Source of the DNA: Clostridia bacterium
GTDB lineage: Bacteria > Bacillota > Clostridia > TANB77 > CAG-508
Direction of reading: 5' to 3'
NCBI GenBank assembly: GCA_900752335.1
Contig: CAADUZ010000022.1
Span: 1 to 7,854, forward strand
DNA length: 7,854 nucleotides
Part shown: positions 1 through 5,287 of the stretch, piece after piece
Layout of the letters: each line of letters starts with the position of its first letter
Numbering within the stretch: position 1 is the stretch's first letter
Notes under the pieces: generated by a model
Seen by the model: only the letters and a program-made list of their open reading frames with translations
What the model was told of the DNA's origin: nothing
Databases searched by the model: none
Translations under genes and position numbers: made by a program

Positions 1-32
1 AATATACACTTTTCACTAATTTTGCTATACAT
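1..32 (-). CDS. Possible 5' end of a further gene, cut by the window edge
   Basis: An ATG at 32-30 opens a frame that stays open to the left edge (ten complete codons, starting M-Y-S-K-I-S-E-K). It begins 3 bases after the TGA of the small winged-helix gene. The only Shine-Dalgarno candidate is a weak AGGA about ten bases upstream. Close spacing and same strand fit continuation of the operon, but ten codons are too few to name a product or exclude chance. Confidence 0.3.
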   Translation of the reverse strand, partial: MYSKISEKCI

Positions 33-35
33 TTT

Positions 36-524
36 TCAATTTATCCTATCAACAATTTCTAATGGTGAATAAGTACATATATAACAAGATCTTTTGGTAT
101 TTAAAAACTGTTTTCTATAATCTTTTGTTTCAATAATTATTATAACTCTTTCTGCCTTTGATATTTCATCAATTTTATCAAATAAAGCTTCTATTTCAAC
201 TTCCTTAATCGCGATTATATCATAAGTATAATAATCTGTTTGCATATGCACATTTACTGGAAGTTTCCCTTTTTTTAATATTGGATTTCTGTCTAAATAA
301 TTCATAACAACATCAAATGCAACAATATTCCTATTATTAATTTCTTTTTTTGCATACTTTAAAATACCTTTCTTTACATCTTTACTTATAACCTTATTGC
401 TAATCAAATTATTTATATCTGTTTCGCTACAATTACATAATTTCATTATTTGACTTTCTCTTAAAGAATCAAAATCCCATAATAATTTCATTATATTTTT
501 TTGTTTATCATTCACTCGCATCAC
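36..524 (-). CDS. Small winged-helix protein of conjugative elements (DUF5697-like)
   Basis: Hypothetical 162-aa protein. Residues about 7-56 look like a winged helix: the helix around IMKLLWDFDSLRES, a second helix with the SETDINNLISNKVI recognition-helix pattern, then a wing ending near KYAKK. The rest (about 65-162) alternates strands and helices with a D102 strand (YDIIAI) and an ExK triplet at 132-134 (IETK), which recalls a degenerate nuclease-type fold, but no catalytic role can be claimed. The start is GTG at 524 followed at once by ATG at 521; either could serve. The first codons overlap the end of the S1-domain gene by 17 nt, which suggests translational coupling; only a weak GGGAAG-like SD is visible. 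Its two-part plan resembles the longer winged-helix protein at 3136-4057. It resembles proteins annotated DUF5697 in clostridial mobile elements (from memory). Likely a DNA-binding accessory; exact function unknown. Confidence 0.75.
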   Translation of the reverse strand: MMRVNDKQKNIMKLLWDFDSLRESQIMKLCNCSETDINNLISNKVISKDVKKGILKYAKKEINNRNIVAFDVVMNYLDRNPILKKGKLPVNVHMQTDYYTYDIIAIKEVEIEALFDKIDEISKAERVIIIIETKDYRKQFLNTKRSCYICTYSPLEIVDRIN

Positions 525-1323
525 TTCCCATTATCTTTATTAAAGAACTATAAATCTTGCGTTTTTCAGGAATTATTTTGTAAATCTTAATTATTACTTT
601 TTCTCCTGGAAATGGTGGCCTATCTAGCCAAGTTGGTAATATGCAAACAGTATCTACTCCTTGTGCGATATTAGCAAAGATTCCATTATCAGTATATCCT
701 GTAATAGTTGCTAAATACTCACCTTTTTCTGTAAAATCTTTTCTTATATTTTTAAATGGATCTTCTAGCAAATCTTTTACTGATATTTTTATACTTTTAT
801 TTTCTTCAGATTTTTCTTTTATAATAACCTTTATTTTGTCATTTACTTTATACATTTTAGAAACATCTTCAACATATCCATATTGTAAATCTTGTGCTTT
901 AACTATAAAATCTATACCTATTACTTCAATTCTTATAAACTTTTTCCATACACCTACAATTTTTCCATATATTTTATCTCCCACTTGTACTTTTTTTATA
1001 TTAATTTCTTTTAATCTTTCCATAGCCTTTTTTCTCGAGCCTATCGCTTTTTCACTTATTCTATCTGCTTCTACTATAATAAATTTTATCTCTGCTCCCA
1101 TCATATTTCTAAGTAGCTTTTTATCATTTTTAGAATCTTCCGATATTTCAGTTGCTGGAATTAATACTCTAATTCCATTGAAATCTATAATAGCACAAGT
1201 AATTAACTCTTCTTTCATTTGTTCATTTTCTATTGCTATTATTTTTCCTGTTAAAATTTTTCCTTTTTCTTTAGATGAATTGATATTCTGCCACACTATC
1301 TTTTTTTGTAATTCATCTGTCAT
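508..1323 (-). CDS. Triple S1-domain RNA-binding protein
   Basis: A 271-aa protein built of three S1-type OB-fold segments: about 20-98, 111-186 and 196-263. Segment 1 resembles the N-terminal repeat of bacterial ribosomal protein S1, with GKILTGKIIAIE, a NGIRVLIPATEIS strand pair, and the MGAEIKFIIVEADR and AIGSRKKAMER signatures. Segment 2 opens VQVGDKIYGKIVGVWKKFIRIE and ends with KSIKISVKDLLEDPF, also S1-like. Segment 3 (GEYLATITGYTDNGIFANI) is the most degenerate. It is shorter than housekeeping S1 (four to six repeats) and lies directly behind the coupling-protein gene, so it is an element-borne paralogue rather than rpsA. The start ATG at 1323 has AAGGTG at 1331-1336 as SD. Presumably it binds RNA, or ssDNA through its OB folds; a role in transfer or in regulating translation of the operon is inference. 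Confidence 0.85.
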   Translation of the reverse strand: MTDELQKKIVWQNINSSKEKGKILTGKIIAIENEQMKEELITCAIIDFNGIRVLIPATEISEDSKNDKKLLRNMMGAEIKFIIVEADRISEKAIGSRKKAMERLKEINIKKVQVGDKIYGKIVGVWKKFIRIEVIGIDFIVKAQDLQYGYVEDVSKMYKVNDKIKVIIKEKSEENKSIKISVKDLLEDPFKNIRKDFTEKGEYLATITGYTDNGIFANIAQGVDTVCILPTWLDRPPFPGEKVIIKIYKIIPEKRKIYSSLIKIMGSDASE

Positions 1324-1349
1324 AACTTTTCACCTTCTTACTTTTTCTA

Positions 1350-1377
1350 TTTAGGTTTTACGGTCTAACCTAAAACC
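1350..1377 (-). other. Pair of mutually exclusive hairpins between coupling gene and S1 gene
   Basis: Two overlapping perfect stems occupy this stretch. TTTAGGTT (1350-1357) pairs with AACCTAAA (1367-1374) across a 9-nt loop, and GGTTTTA (1354-1360) pairs with TAAACC-type arm TAAAACC (1371-1377) across a 10-nt loop. They share bases and cannot form together. Neither is followed by a T-run on the minus strand, so it is not a standard terminator. It lies 2 nt after the coupling-protein stop and about 14 nt before the S1 gene's SD, so an RNA-processing or translational-control element is possible. Confidence 0.4.
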
Positions 1378-1378
1378 A

Positions 1379-1747
1379 CTAAAAATCTTTAAAACTATAT
1401 TTAACCTTTTTAGGTTGCTGCTTATTTTTTTCATTTTCTACATTGTCTTTAAATCTTTCTCTTTGTTCTTCTATTGTCATATCTTCCATCTTACTTGCTT
1501 CAATATGTTTAGAATAATCATATTTATTACATATAAAAGGTTTTCTACCCCTAACTATAACTATCTCTTTATTATTATCTAATTTTAATAATTCATCTGG
1601 ATTCATTAAATTTCTTTTATTTGTTGCTATGTTTTCCATTCCATAAGTAAATTTACCATCAAATCCCGCTTCTTTCCTAATAGCATTAGTTTCTACAGTT
1701 GCAACTCCAAGATATTCAGTGATATACTCCGCTGTTAAAATATCTCC
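1379..1747 (-). pseudogene. virD4: C-terminal 122 codons of the VirD4 coupling protein in the +1 frame
   Basis: Reading from GGA at 1747 gives GDILTAEYITEYLGVATV, then VETNAIRKEAGFDGKF, which is exactly the type of sequence that follows the DTKI-MGC motif in VirD4/TraG coupling proteins. It therefore continues the upstream reading frame after loss of one base near 1746-1751 (TGT CGG AGA read as TGT, skip C, GGA GAT). The stretch from ATG 1639 (MENIATNKRN...) is not an independent gene: no SD precedes it and the open frame extends upstream through the homologous part. The tail is Lys/Glu/Gln-rich (about the last 45 residues), common in coupling-protein C-termini. The frame ends at TAG 1379-1381. 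Functional only if the upstream frame is joined. Confidence 0.85.
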
Positions 1748-3158
1748 GACAACCCATGCATATTTTGGTATCGGCGTTACCTAATATTTCTTGCCAAACA
1801 TCATTATCATATCTATTCTTTAACTGAGCTATATTTTGGAATATCATAAATATATTGATACCCCTACTTCTCGTTGTTGCTAATTTCTTCTCAAAATCTA
1901 CAATTCTACCTATGTTTGTAAACTCATCTAATATCAATGATGTTTCAACTTTTAATCTACCATCTGGATTTTCATCTGCTTGTTTTATTAACTTTATGAA
2001 CAAGAACGAAAAGAATAATGTCGAAAGGAAGTCAAATGCACTATTTGTATCACTTGTAACAACGAATACACAGGTCTTTTTATTTCCTATATTCTCAAAA
2101 TTAATTTCATCCTTATTTGTGATATTCCTTATTTTATCTGTTTGGAATATTTGAAGTCTTGTAGCAAGTCCTGTAACAACTGATTGTTTTACTATGTCTG
2201 TTGCTTGTGCATAAATGTTATAGCTTAGTTTTGTTGGGCCTTCAGTATCATAAAACAATTTATCTATTTGCTTTATATTTCCACTTGCTAATGCATCATA
2301 GATAAATCCCATACTCTTGTCCTCTTCTTTTTTTACATAGTTAATAACATATAGCAATAATGCTTTCAGTAAATTTTGTTCACCTCTGTTCCAAAACTCA
2401 TCTCCACTAGACCTTCTACTTAATTGTGTTCCCTCTATTACTATTTGGCTAAAGATTTGTGCATCTGTTTCATCTTCTACAAAGTTTATAAATCTTGCAC
2501 CATTCGAAAATGTTGGATTTACTAAATTAAATACTTCTACATCATATCCTTTTGTTTCAAGATATTTTGCAAGTTTTCTGTATAATTCCCCTTTTGGATC
2601 AGTAAATACCAAACTCATCTGTCTTTGAATTGCTTCTTGCACTTCCTCTTGTACCAATTCAATTCCGTTCGGTATTGCAAAACCACGAGACTTTTTACTA
2701 CCGCTGGAGCCAAACACAGCAATATTTTTGTTTAAATATGTGTTCATAGGTAGAGTAATTATTTCTTGTTCATCAGTTTCTCCTAGAATAATTCCATCTC
2801 TTTTCCCTATACTTAAATATTCTTGTATTTCTTGTTTGTTTCCCCAATCCGCTGTTCCAAATGTTCCATCTTTCTTTTTTAGATTTACACCTTCTACTTC
2901 TATCTTTGCGTTATGTTTTGTTGTACTTATATTTTTTGCAACTAATATGATAATTAAATTTAATATTACCCATATAATAAATATTGTTCCATTTCTGAAT
3001 ATTACAGTAAACAAATTCAAAAAATTTATATCTATCGTGTTTAAATTAGTATTAAAGCATTTTTCTAGTATTTTCATAAAACCATTAATTAATGGTATTA
3101 AAACAATGTAAGAAAGTAAAAAAAATAAAGATATTTTACTTTTCTTGTCTTTCCTCAT
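1716..3158 (-). CDS. virD4: VirD4/TraG-family type IV coupling protein, N-terminal 480 aa before an apparent +1 frameshift
   Basis: Coupling ATPase that docks relaxase-bound DNA onto the conjugative type IV secretion channel at the inner face of the membrane. Two N-terminal membrane segments (about 10-30 and 56-76) precede a cytosolic ATPase domain. A GTADWGN motif sits at 101-107 and Walker A-like GSSGSKKS at 150-157; the usual Gly before the invariant Lys is Lys155. TDPKGEL follows at 186-192, Walker B SLILDEF at 407-413 and the IFQNIAQL motif at 439-446. The start ATG has AGGAGGT 4 nt upstream (3163-3169) and overlaps the preceding gene by 23 nt. After NADTKICMGC (461-470) the frame gives nine or ten unrelated residues and stops (TGA 1716-1718). 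The expected family continuation lies in the next frame (1747 down to 1379). Rejoined length is about 592 aa, normal for the family. Whether the break is error, decay or translational frameshifting is not decidable here. Confidence 0.92.
   Translation of the reverse strand: MRKDKKSKISLFFLLSYIVLIPLINGFMKILEKCFNTNLNTIDINFLNLFTVIFRNGTIFIIWVILNLIIILVAKNISTTKHNAKIEVEGVNLKKKDGTFGTADWGNKQEIQEYLSIGKRDGIILGETDEQEIITLPMNTYLNKNIAVFGSSGSKKSRGFAIPNGIELVQEEVQEAIQRQMSLVFTDPKGELYRKLAKYLETKGYDVEVFNLVNPTFSNGARFINFVEDETDAQIFSQIVIEGTQLSRRSSGDEFWNRGEQNLLKALLLYVINYVKKEEDKSMGFIYDALASGNIKQIDKLFYDTEGPTKLSYNIYAQATDIVKQSVVTGLATRLQIFQTDKIRNITNKDEINFENIGNKKTCVFVVTSDTNSAFDFLSTLFFSFLFIKLIKQADENPDGRLKVETSLILDEFTNIGRIVDFEKKLATTRSRGINIFMIFQNIAQLKNRYDNDVWQEILGNADTKICMGCRRYFNSGVYH
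1746..1751 (-). other. Frameshift site in virD4 at TGT-CGG-A
   Basis: Codon 470 (TGT, 1751-1749) is followed by CGG (1748-1746). Omitting the C at 1748, or reading CGGA as one codon, joins MGC to GDILTAEYI. The zero frame ends nine codons later. The exact inserted base is ambiguous between 1748 and its neighbours. Confidence 0.75.
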
Positions 3159-4057
3159 AAATACCTCCTAGCCACTCGTCCATTTCTACAATGTTTGTTT
3201 TGTTAGTTAGTATTTCTTCTATTTTTTCTTTATTTTCTTTTAAAGTTATAATATCTATTTTTCGTATTATGTTTTTATTATTATTGTAAAATTTATTTAA
3301 TCCATAAAGTCTTTCTGTATCTATAAACGGCATAAAAAATATATAAGTTCTATCTTCTGTCATATAATCTGCTTTTACCCAGTTAGACAATAGAACTTCT
3401 GTATTAGAATACATCTGCTTAATAATTTCATAAAAATCTATATCTTCATATCTTCTCATTAAATTAAAATTTTCAGGTGTTGGATTTATTATTACTGTAG
3501 AATCATTTCCAAATACAAAATTTCTTTTTGCTTTTATCAAATTAAAATCTTCTACAAAAATCATTATATTTTTATAGCTGACTAATTTCCTTATATCATT
3601 TAATATTTGACTTACATAAGGTTTTCTTTTATCATTGGCTATATAATAAACAATAAATTCTTTTTCCTGAAATATCATCTTTCCTAAATATTTTCGAGAT
3701 TGCTCTGTAAATATATCATCATCTTTTATATTCCAACTAGCAATAAAATCAATATTACTGTCTAATGTCAATGCTGCTACTTTTGCTATTTCATTTAATC
3801 TATCAACATATTCTTTTCTTCTACATTTGTAACTATAATCATATCCAAATTCTTTTACTAGCCTTGTTCCTTTATCATCCAATTTTATATATAACCTGTT
3901 TACTCTTCTTATATATCTTTCACTCTCTAACACTTTCAGCCTTTTCCTATGATAATCTGTTGTTCCATATATCAGCCTACAATCTGAACCAAGCATCAGC
4001 TTATACTTACCTAGAAACATCAAAACTTCTGTATCTTTTCCGAGTTAATCTTACCAT
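3136..4057 (-). CDS. Winged-helix, replication-relaxation-like protein upstream of virD4, with an apparent +1 frameshift near its start
   Basis: The long frame (4023-3136) encodes 295 aa: an N-terminal winged helix (TDYHRKRLKVLESERYIRRV, wing NRLYIKLDDKGTRLVKEFG), then an alpha/beta region of degenerate restriction-endonuclease-like appearance (NIDFIASW..., ...NIMIFVEDFN) and a charged tail. Replication-relaxation and MobC-like proteins of mobile elements begin with an RLTxRDxEIL helix. Here that helix is split: ATG 4057 with AAAGGA at 4063-4068 starts MVRLT, and the in-frame continuation GKDTEVLMFLGKYK sits in the body's frame from 4041. Skipping one base at CGGA (4042-4039) gives a 306-aa protein. 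Within the body frame the only starts are TTG 4023 or ATG 4020, and neither has an SD. The gene overlaps virD4 by 23 nt. Role inferred as DNA-binding accessory of transfer or replication; catalysis is not supported. Confidence 0.65.
3163..3169 (-). promoter_or_regulatory. Ribosome binding site of virD4
   Basis: AGGAGGT ends 4 nt before ATG 3158 and lies inside the 3' end of the winged-helix gene, so it fixes the coupling-protein start and makes the two genes translationally overlapping. Confidence 0.85.
4033..4042 (-). other. Frameshift site at ACT-CGG-AAA in the winged-helix gene
   Basis: From ATG 4057 the zero frame runs M-V-R-L-T-R(CGG 4042-4040)-K-R-Y and hits TAA at 4007-4009. Dropping one base anywhere from the C of CGG to the last A of AAAA (4042-4036) joins MVRLT to the body frame. 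In the body frame a stop (TAA 4045-4047) lies just upstream, so the family-typical first helix can only be completed by a shift. Confidence 0.6.
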
Positions 4058-4272
4058 CCCATTCCTTTATCCACTCCTTCCTTTTTTCTTTTCTATATGA
4101 CACACCCTTTTTGCACACCTTAATCCCTACTATGTGTCTTACACGCTAAACAAGACACAGGGTGTTTTTCTCTATTGCCTTATTTTTAGGCATTTTTAAT
4201 ATAGTCAAACTCTCCGTTTGAAAATACCCTAAAAACTGTTCAAACGGATACTTTGCCCTATCCGCTTGAGTC
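4058..4272 (-). promoter_or_regulatory. Structured intergenic region: candidate oriT, operator array or attenuator
   Basis: This gap between the RusA-like gene and the winged-helix gene carries no convincing gene. On the minus strand it holds, in order: a 10-bp hairpin CAAGCGGATA/TATCCGTTTG (4268-4241, 8-nt loop, one G-T pair); CAAAC/GTTTG (4220-4206); TGCCT/AGGCA (4192-4176); and an 8-bp perfect stem TGTGTCTT/AAGACACA (4159-4133, 11-nt loop). ACACCC (4165-4160) flanks this last stem and can pair with GGGTGT (4107-4102). TCCGYTTG-type motifs recur. Such clusters next to transfer genes are typical of origins of transfer or multi-site operators. A TTGACT at about 4207-4202 could be a -35 element but no good -10 at 16-18 nt was found. 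No relaxase is in view, so oriT is inference. Confidence 0.5.
4133..4159. repeat. 8-bp perfect inverted repeat, TGTGTCTT / AAGACACA
   Basis: Arms 4133-4140 and 4152-4159 with an 11-nt loop (4141-4151). The AAGACACA arm could instead pair with TGTGTC at 4104-4099 on the minus strand, so alternative folds exist. On the plus strand the stem is followed by GGGTGTTTTT. Confidence 0.75.
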
Positions 4273-4290
4273 TCATTTTGTATCCGCTTC
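4213..4290. repeat. Four copies of a TATCCGYTTG-like motif in mixed orientation
   Basis: Plus-strand copies: TCCGTTTG 4213-4220, the reverse complement CAAACGGATA 4241-4250, TATCCGCTTG 4259-4268 and TATCCGCTTC 4281-4290. The last copy lies in the final codons of the RusA-like gene. The spacing is irregular (about 20-30 nt), as for operator or iteron-like binding sites rather than a tandem duplication. Confidence 0.6.
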
Positions 4291-4878
4291 TATTTGTTCT
4301 TTAATAAAATCTAGCATTTTTTGACCTCTAAAAACATACACTTCTGTATATGGTTTTTTCTTTTTATTGGTTGTTCCAAGTACACCATAAAACATGTTAT
4401 TTATATTGTCATCAGCTATTACTTTTGATAGTACAAGACCATCTACAATAGGTTTTATGAACTTATTATCTATATCAATATTCTTCTGATTTTCTACTAC
4501 TTTTATAAATACAAACACTAGTTCTTTGTTGAATAAATCTTTATATTCTTTTGTTTTATCCATAACATTTATCATTATATTTTTATATGCATAATTATTA
4601 ATATTTTTGTACTTTGGTATTACTTCAGGAATGTATATTTTTAAAATATCATTTTCTACTGTTGCACTATATCTATCATTCAAATAAGTTATTTTATCTT
4701 GTTCATTTACTTCATATTTATTGCTTAATTTTATCTTGTTAAACAAATTATTTCTTATTCTTTCAAAACTTCTTAAATAATTCTCTATATGTTTATTTTC
4801 AACAATTTCTTGATTATTGATAATAAACTCTGTTTCATCTCTTAAATCTTCTAATTCTGTTAAAATTTCTTTTTGCAT
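4273..4878 (-). CDS. RusA-like (Holliday-junction-resolvase-type) accessory protein, DUF6100-like
   Basis: A 201-aa protein. The N-terminal third (1-60) is predicted helical and charged (ILTELEDLRDETEFIINNQE...). The C-terminal part has the arrangement seen in RusA-type endonucleases: a strand ending at E120-V128, then DIDN at 135-138, K142, D146 and a DD pair at 156-157. RusA enzymes use DxDN plus a later Asp and a Lys for metal-dependent cleavage of branched DNA. Here the DN-to-Lys spacing is one residue longer than in E. coli RusA, so activity is not certain. It resembles the DUF6100 proteins of clostridial conjugative elements (from memory). The start ATG 4878 has GGGAGGT at 4889-4895. 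It follows the SpoVG gene across a hairpin and precedes the repeat-rich gap. A role in resolving recombination or replication intermediates of the element is inference. Confidence 0.6.
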   Translation of the reverse strand: MQKEILTELEDLRDETEFIINNQEIVENKHIENYLRSFERIRNNLFNKIKLSNKYEVNEQDKITYLNDRYSATVENDILKIYIPEVIPKYKNINNYAYKNIMINVMDKTKEYKDLFNKELVFVFIKVVENQKNIDIDNKFIKPIVDGLVLSKVIADDNINNMFYGVLGTTNKKKKPYTEVYVFRGQKMLDFIKEQIEADTK

Positions 4879-4888
4879 ATTGTTTAGT

Positions 4889-4895
4889 ACCTCCC
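4889..4895 (-). promoter_or_regulatory. Ribosome binding site of the RusA-like gene
   Basis: GGGAGGT lies 10 nt before ATG 4878, just after the T-rich tail of the upstream hairpin; it supports this start. Confidence 0.75.
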
Positions 4896-4900
4896 ATATA

Positions 4901-4947
4901 AAAATTATTAAAAGAAAGATGCAAAAGCTTTTTTAGCTCTCACATCT
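4901..4947 (-). terminator. Intrinsic terminator or attenuator after the SpoVG gene
   Basis: On the minus strand AGATGTGAGAGCT (4947-4935) pairs along all 13 positions with AGCTTTTGCATCT (4929-4917), three of them G-T/G-U, around an AAAAA loop. TTCTTTT and a further T-rich tail follow to about 4901. It begins 10 nt after the SpoVG stop and ends a few bases before the next gene's SD. Confidence 0.7.
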
Positions 4948-4956
4948 TCTATATAT

Positions 4957-5220
4957 TTATTCTTCTACTGTGTCATCATATTGTTCTGATATAGTTTCTA
5001 ATATTTGTAGTCTTGTTTCATTATCTAGTGGATATGAAAAATCTTGCCTAAAATTTCTATTTTTCACTTTTCTCTTTGGCATACTAATATATCTACCATT
5101 TTTTCCATCTAATAATTTAATTTCTCTTATGATAAAACAATTATCTATACAAATACTCGCTGCTGCTAGTAAATCCCCTTTATTTATTTTTTTAATTCTT
5201 ACTTCTGTAATATTTAACAT
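4957..5220 (-). CDS. spoVG: SpoVG-family DNA/RNA-binding regulator
   Basis: An 87-aa protein that matches SpoVG along its whole length: MLNITEVRIKKIN at the start (SpoVG: M-ITDVRIR-V), LAAASICIDNCFIIREIKLL in the centre, the hallmark GKNGRYISMPKRK (SpoVG: GNNGLFVAMPSK), a FSYPLDNETRLQI segment and a helical C-terminus ending in acidic residues. The usual length is about 85-100 aa. SpoVG proteins bind nucleic acids and act as pleiotropic regulators of sporulation, septation and surface factors in Bacillota. Here the gene sits between an adhesin gene and a transfer block, so it is probably an element-borne copy tuned to the element's own genes (inference). The ATG has AAGGAGGAA 6 nt upstream. 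Only about 20 nt separate the preceding terminator from that SD, so no separate promoter fits; expression probably depends on read-through or on a promoter inside the adhesin gene. Confidence 0.9.
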   Translation of the reverse strand: MLNITEVRIKKINKGDLLAAASICIDNCFIIREIKLLDGKNGRYISMPKRKVKNRNFRQDFSYPLDNETRLQILETISEQYDDTVEE

Positions 5221-5226
5221 ATAATT

Positions 5227-5235
5227 TTCCTCCTT
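5227..5235 (-). promoter_or_regulatory. Ribosome binding site of spoVG
   Basis: AAGGAGGAA, 6 nt upstream of ATG 5220, a near-perfect Shine-Dalgarno sequence that fixes the start. Confidence 0.9.
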
Positions 5236-5253
5236 ATAATTTGATTTTTATTT

Positions 5254-5282
5254 TAGAAAAAGAGTGATACGAATATCACTCT
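5254..5282 (-). terminator. UUCG-loop intrinsic terminator after the adhesin gene
   Basis: On the minus strand AGAGTGATA (5282-5274) and TATCACTCT (5269-5261) form a perfect 9-bp stem closed by a TTCG tetraloop, followed by TTTTCT. It lies 5 nt after the adhesin TAG. There is no matching T-run on the plus strand, so it acts on minus-strand transcripts. Confidence 0.88.
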
Positions 5283-5287
5283 AAATT

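Noticed and set aside
641..1354. Long plus-strand open frame (237 aa) opposite the S1 gene
   Set aside because: Antisense shadow: Ser/Ile/Phe-rich composition, no family pattern, and the minus strand encodes a clear S1 protein.
1379..1639. Independent 86-aa gene starting at ATG 1639
   Set aside because: No SD, and the same frame upstream encodes the missing part of VirD4, so it is the C-terminal end of the coupling protein.
4020..4120. Small minus-strand ORF of about 33 codons (GTG start near 4120, ends KINSEKIQKF) whose TGA overlaps ATG 4020
   Set aside because: The TGATG overlap hints at coupling, but the ORF is made from an A/G-rich SD-like stretch, has no good RBS and no recognisable pattern; the frameshift explanation fits the family better.
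4176..4197. Plus-strand terminator-like hairpin TGCCT/AGGCA followed by TTTTT
   Set aside because: Only a 5-bp stem and there is no plus-strand gene for it to end; kept as part of the repeat region.
4202..4240. Sigma-A promoter on the minus strand (TTGACT or TTGAAC as -35)
   Set aside because: No acceptable -10 at 16-18 nt spacing for either candidate.
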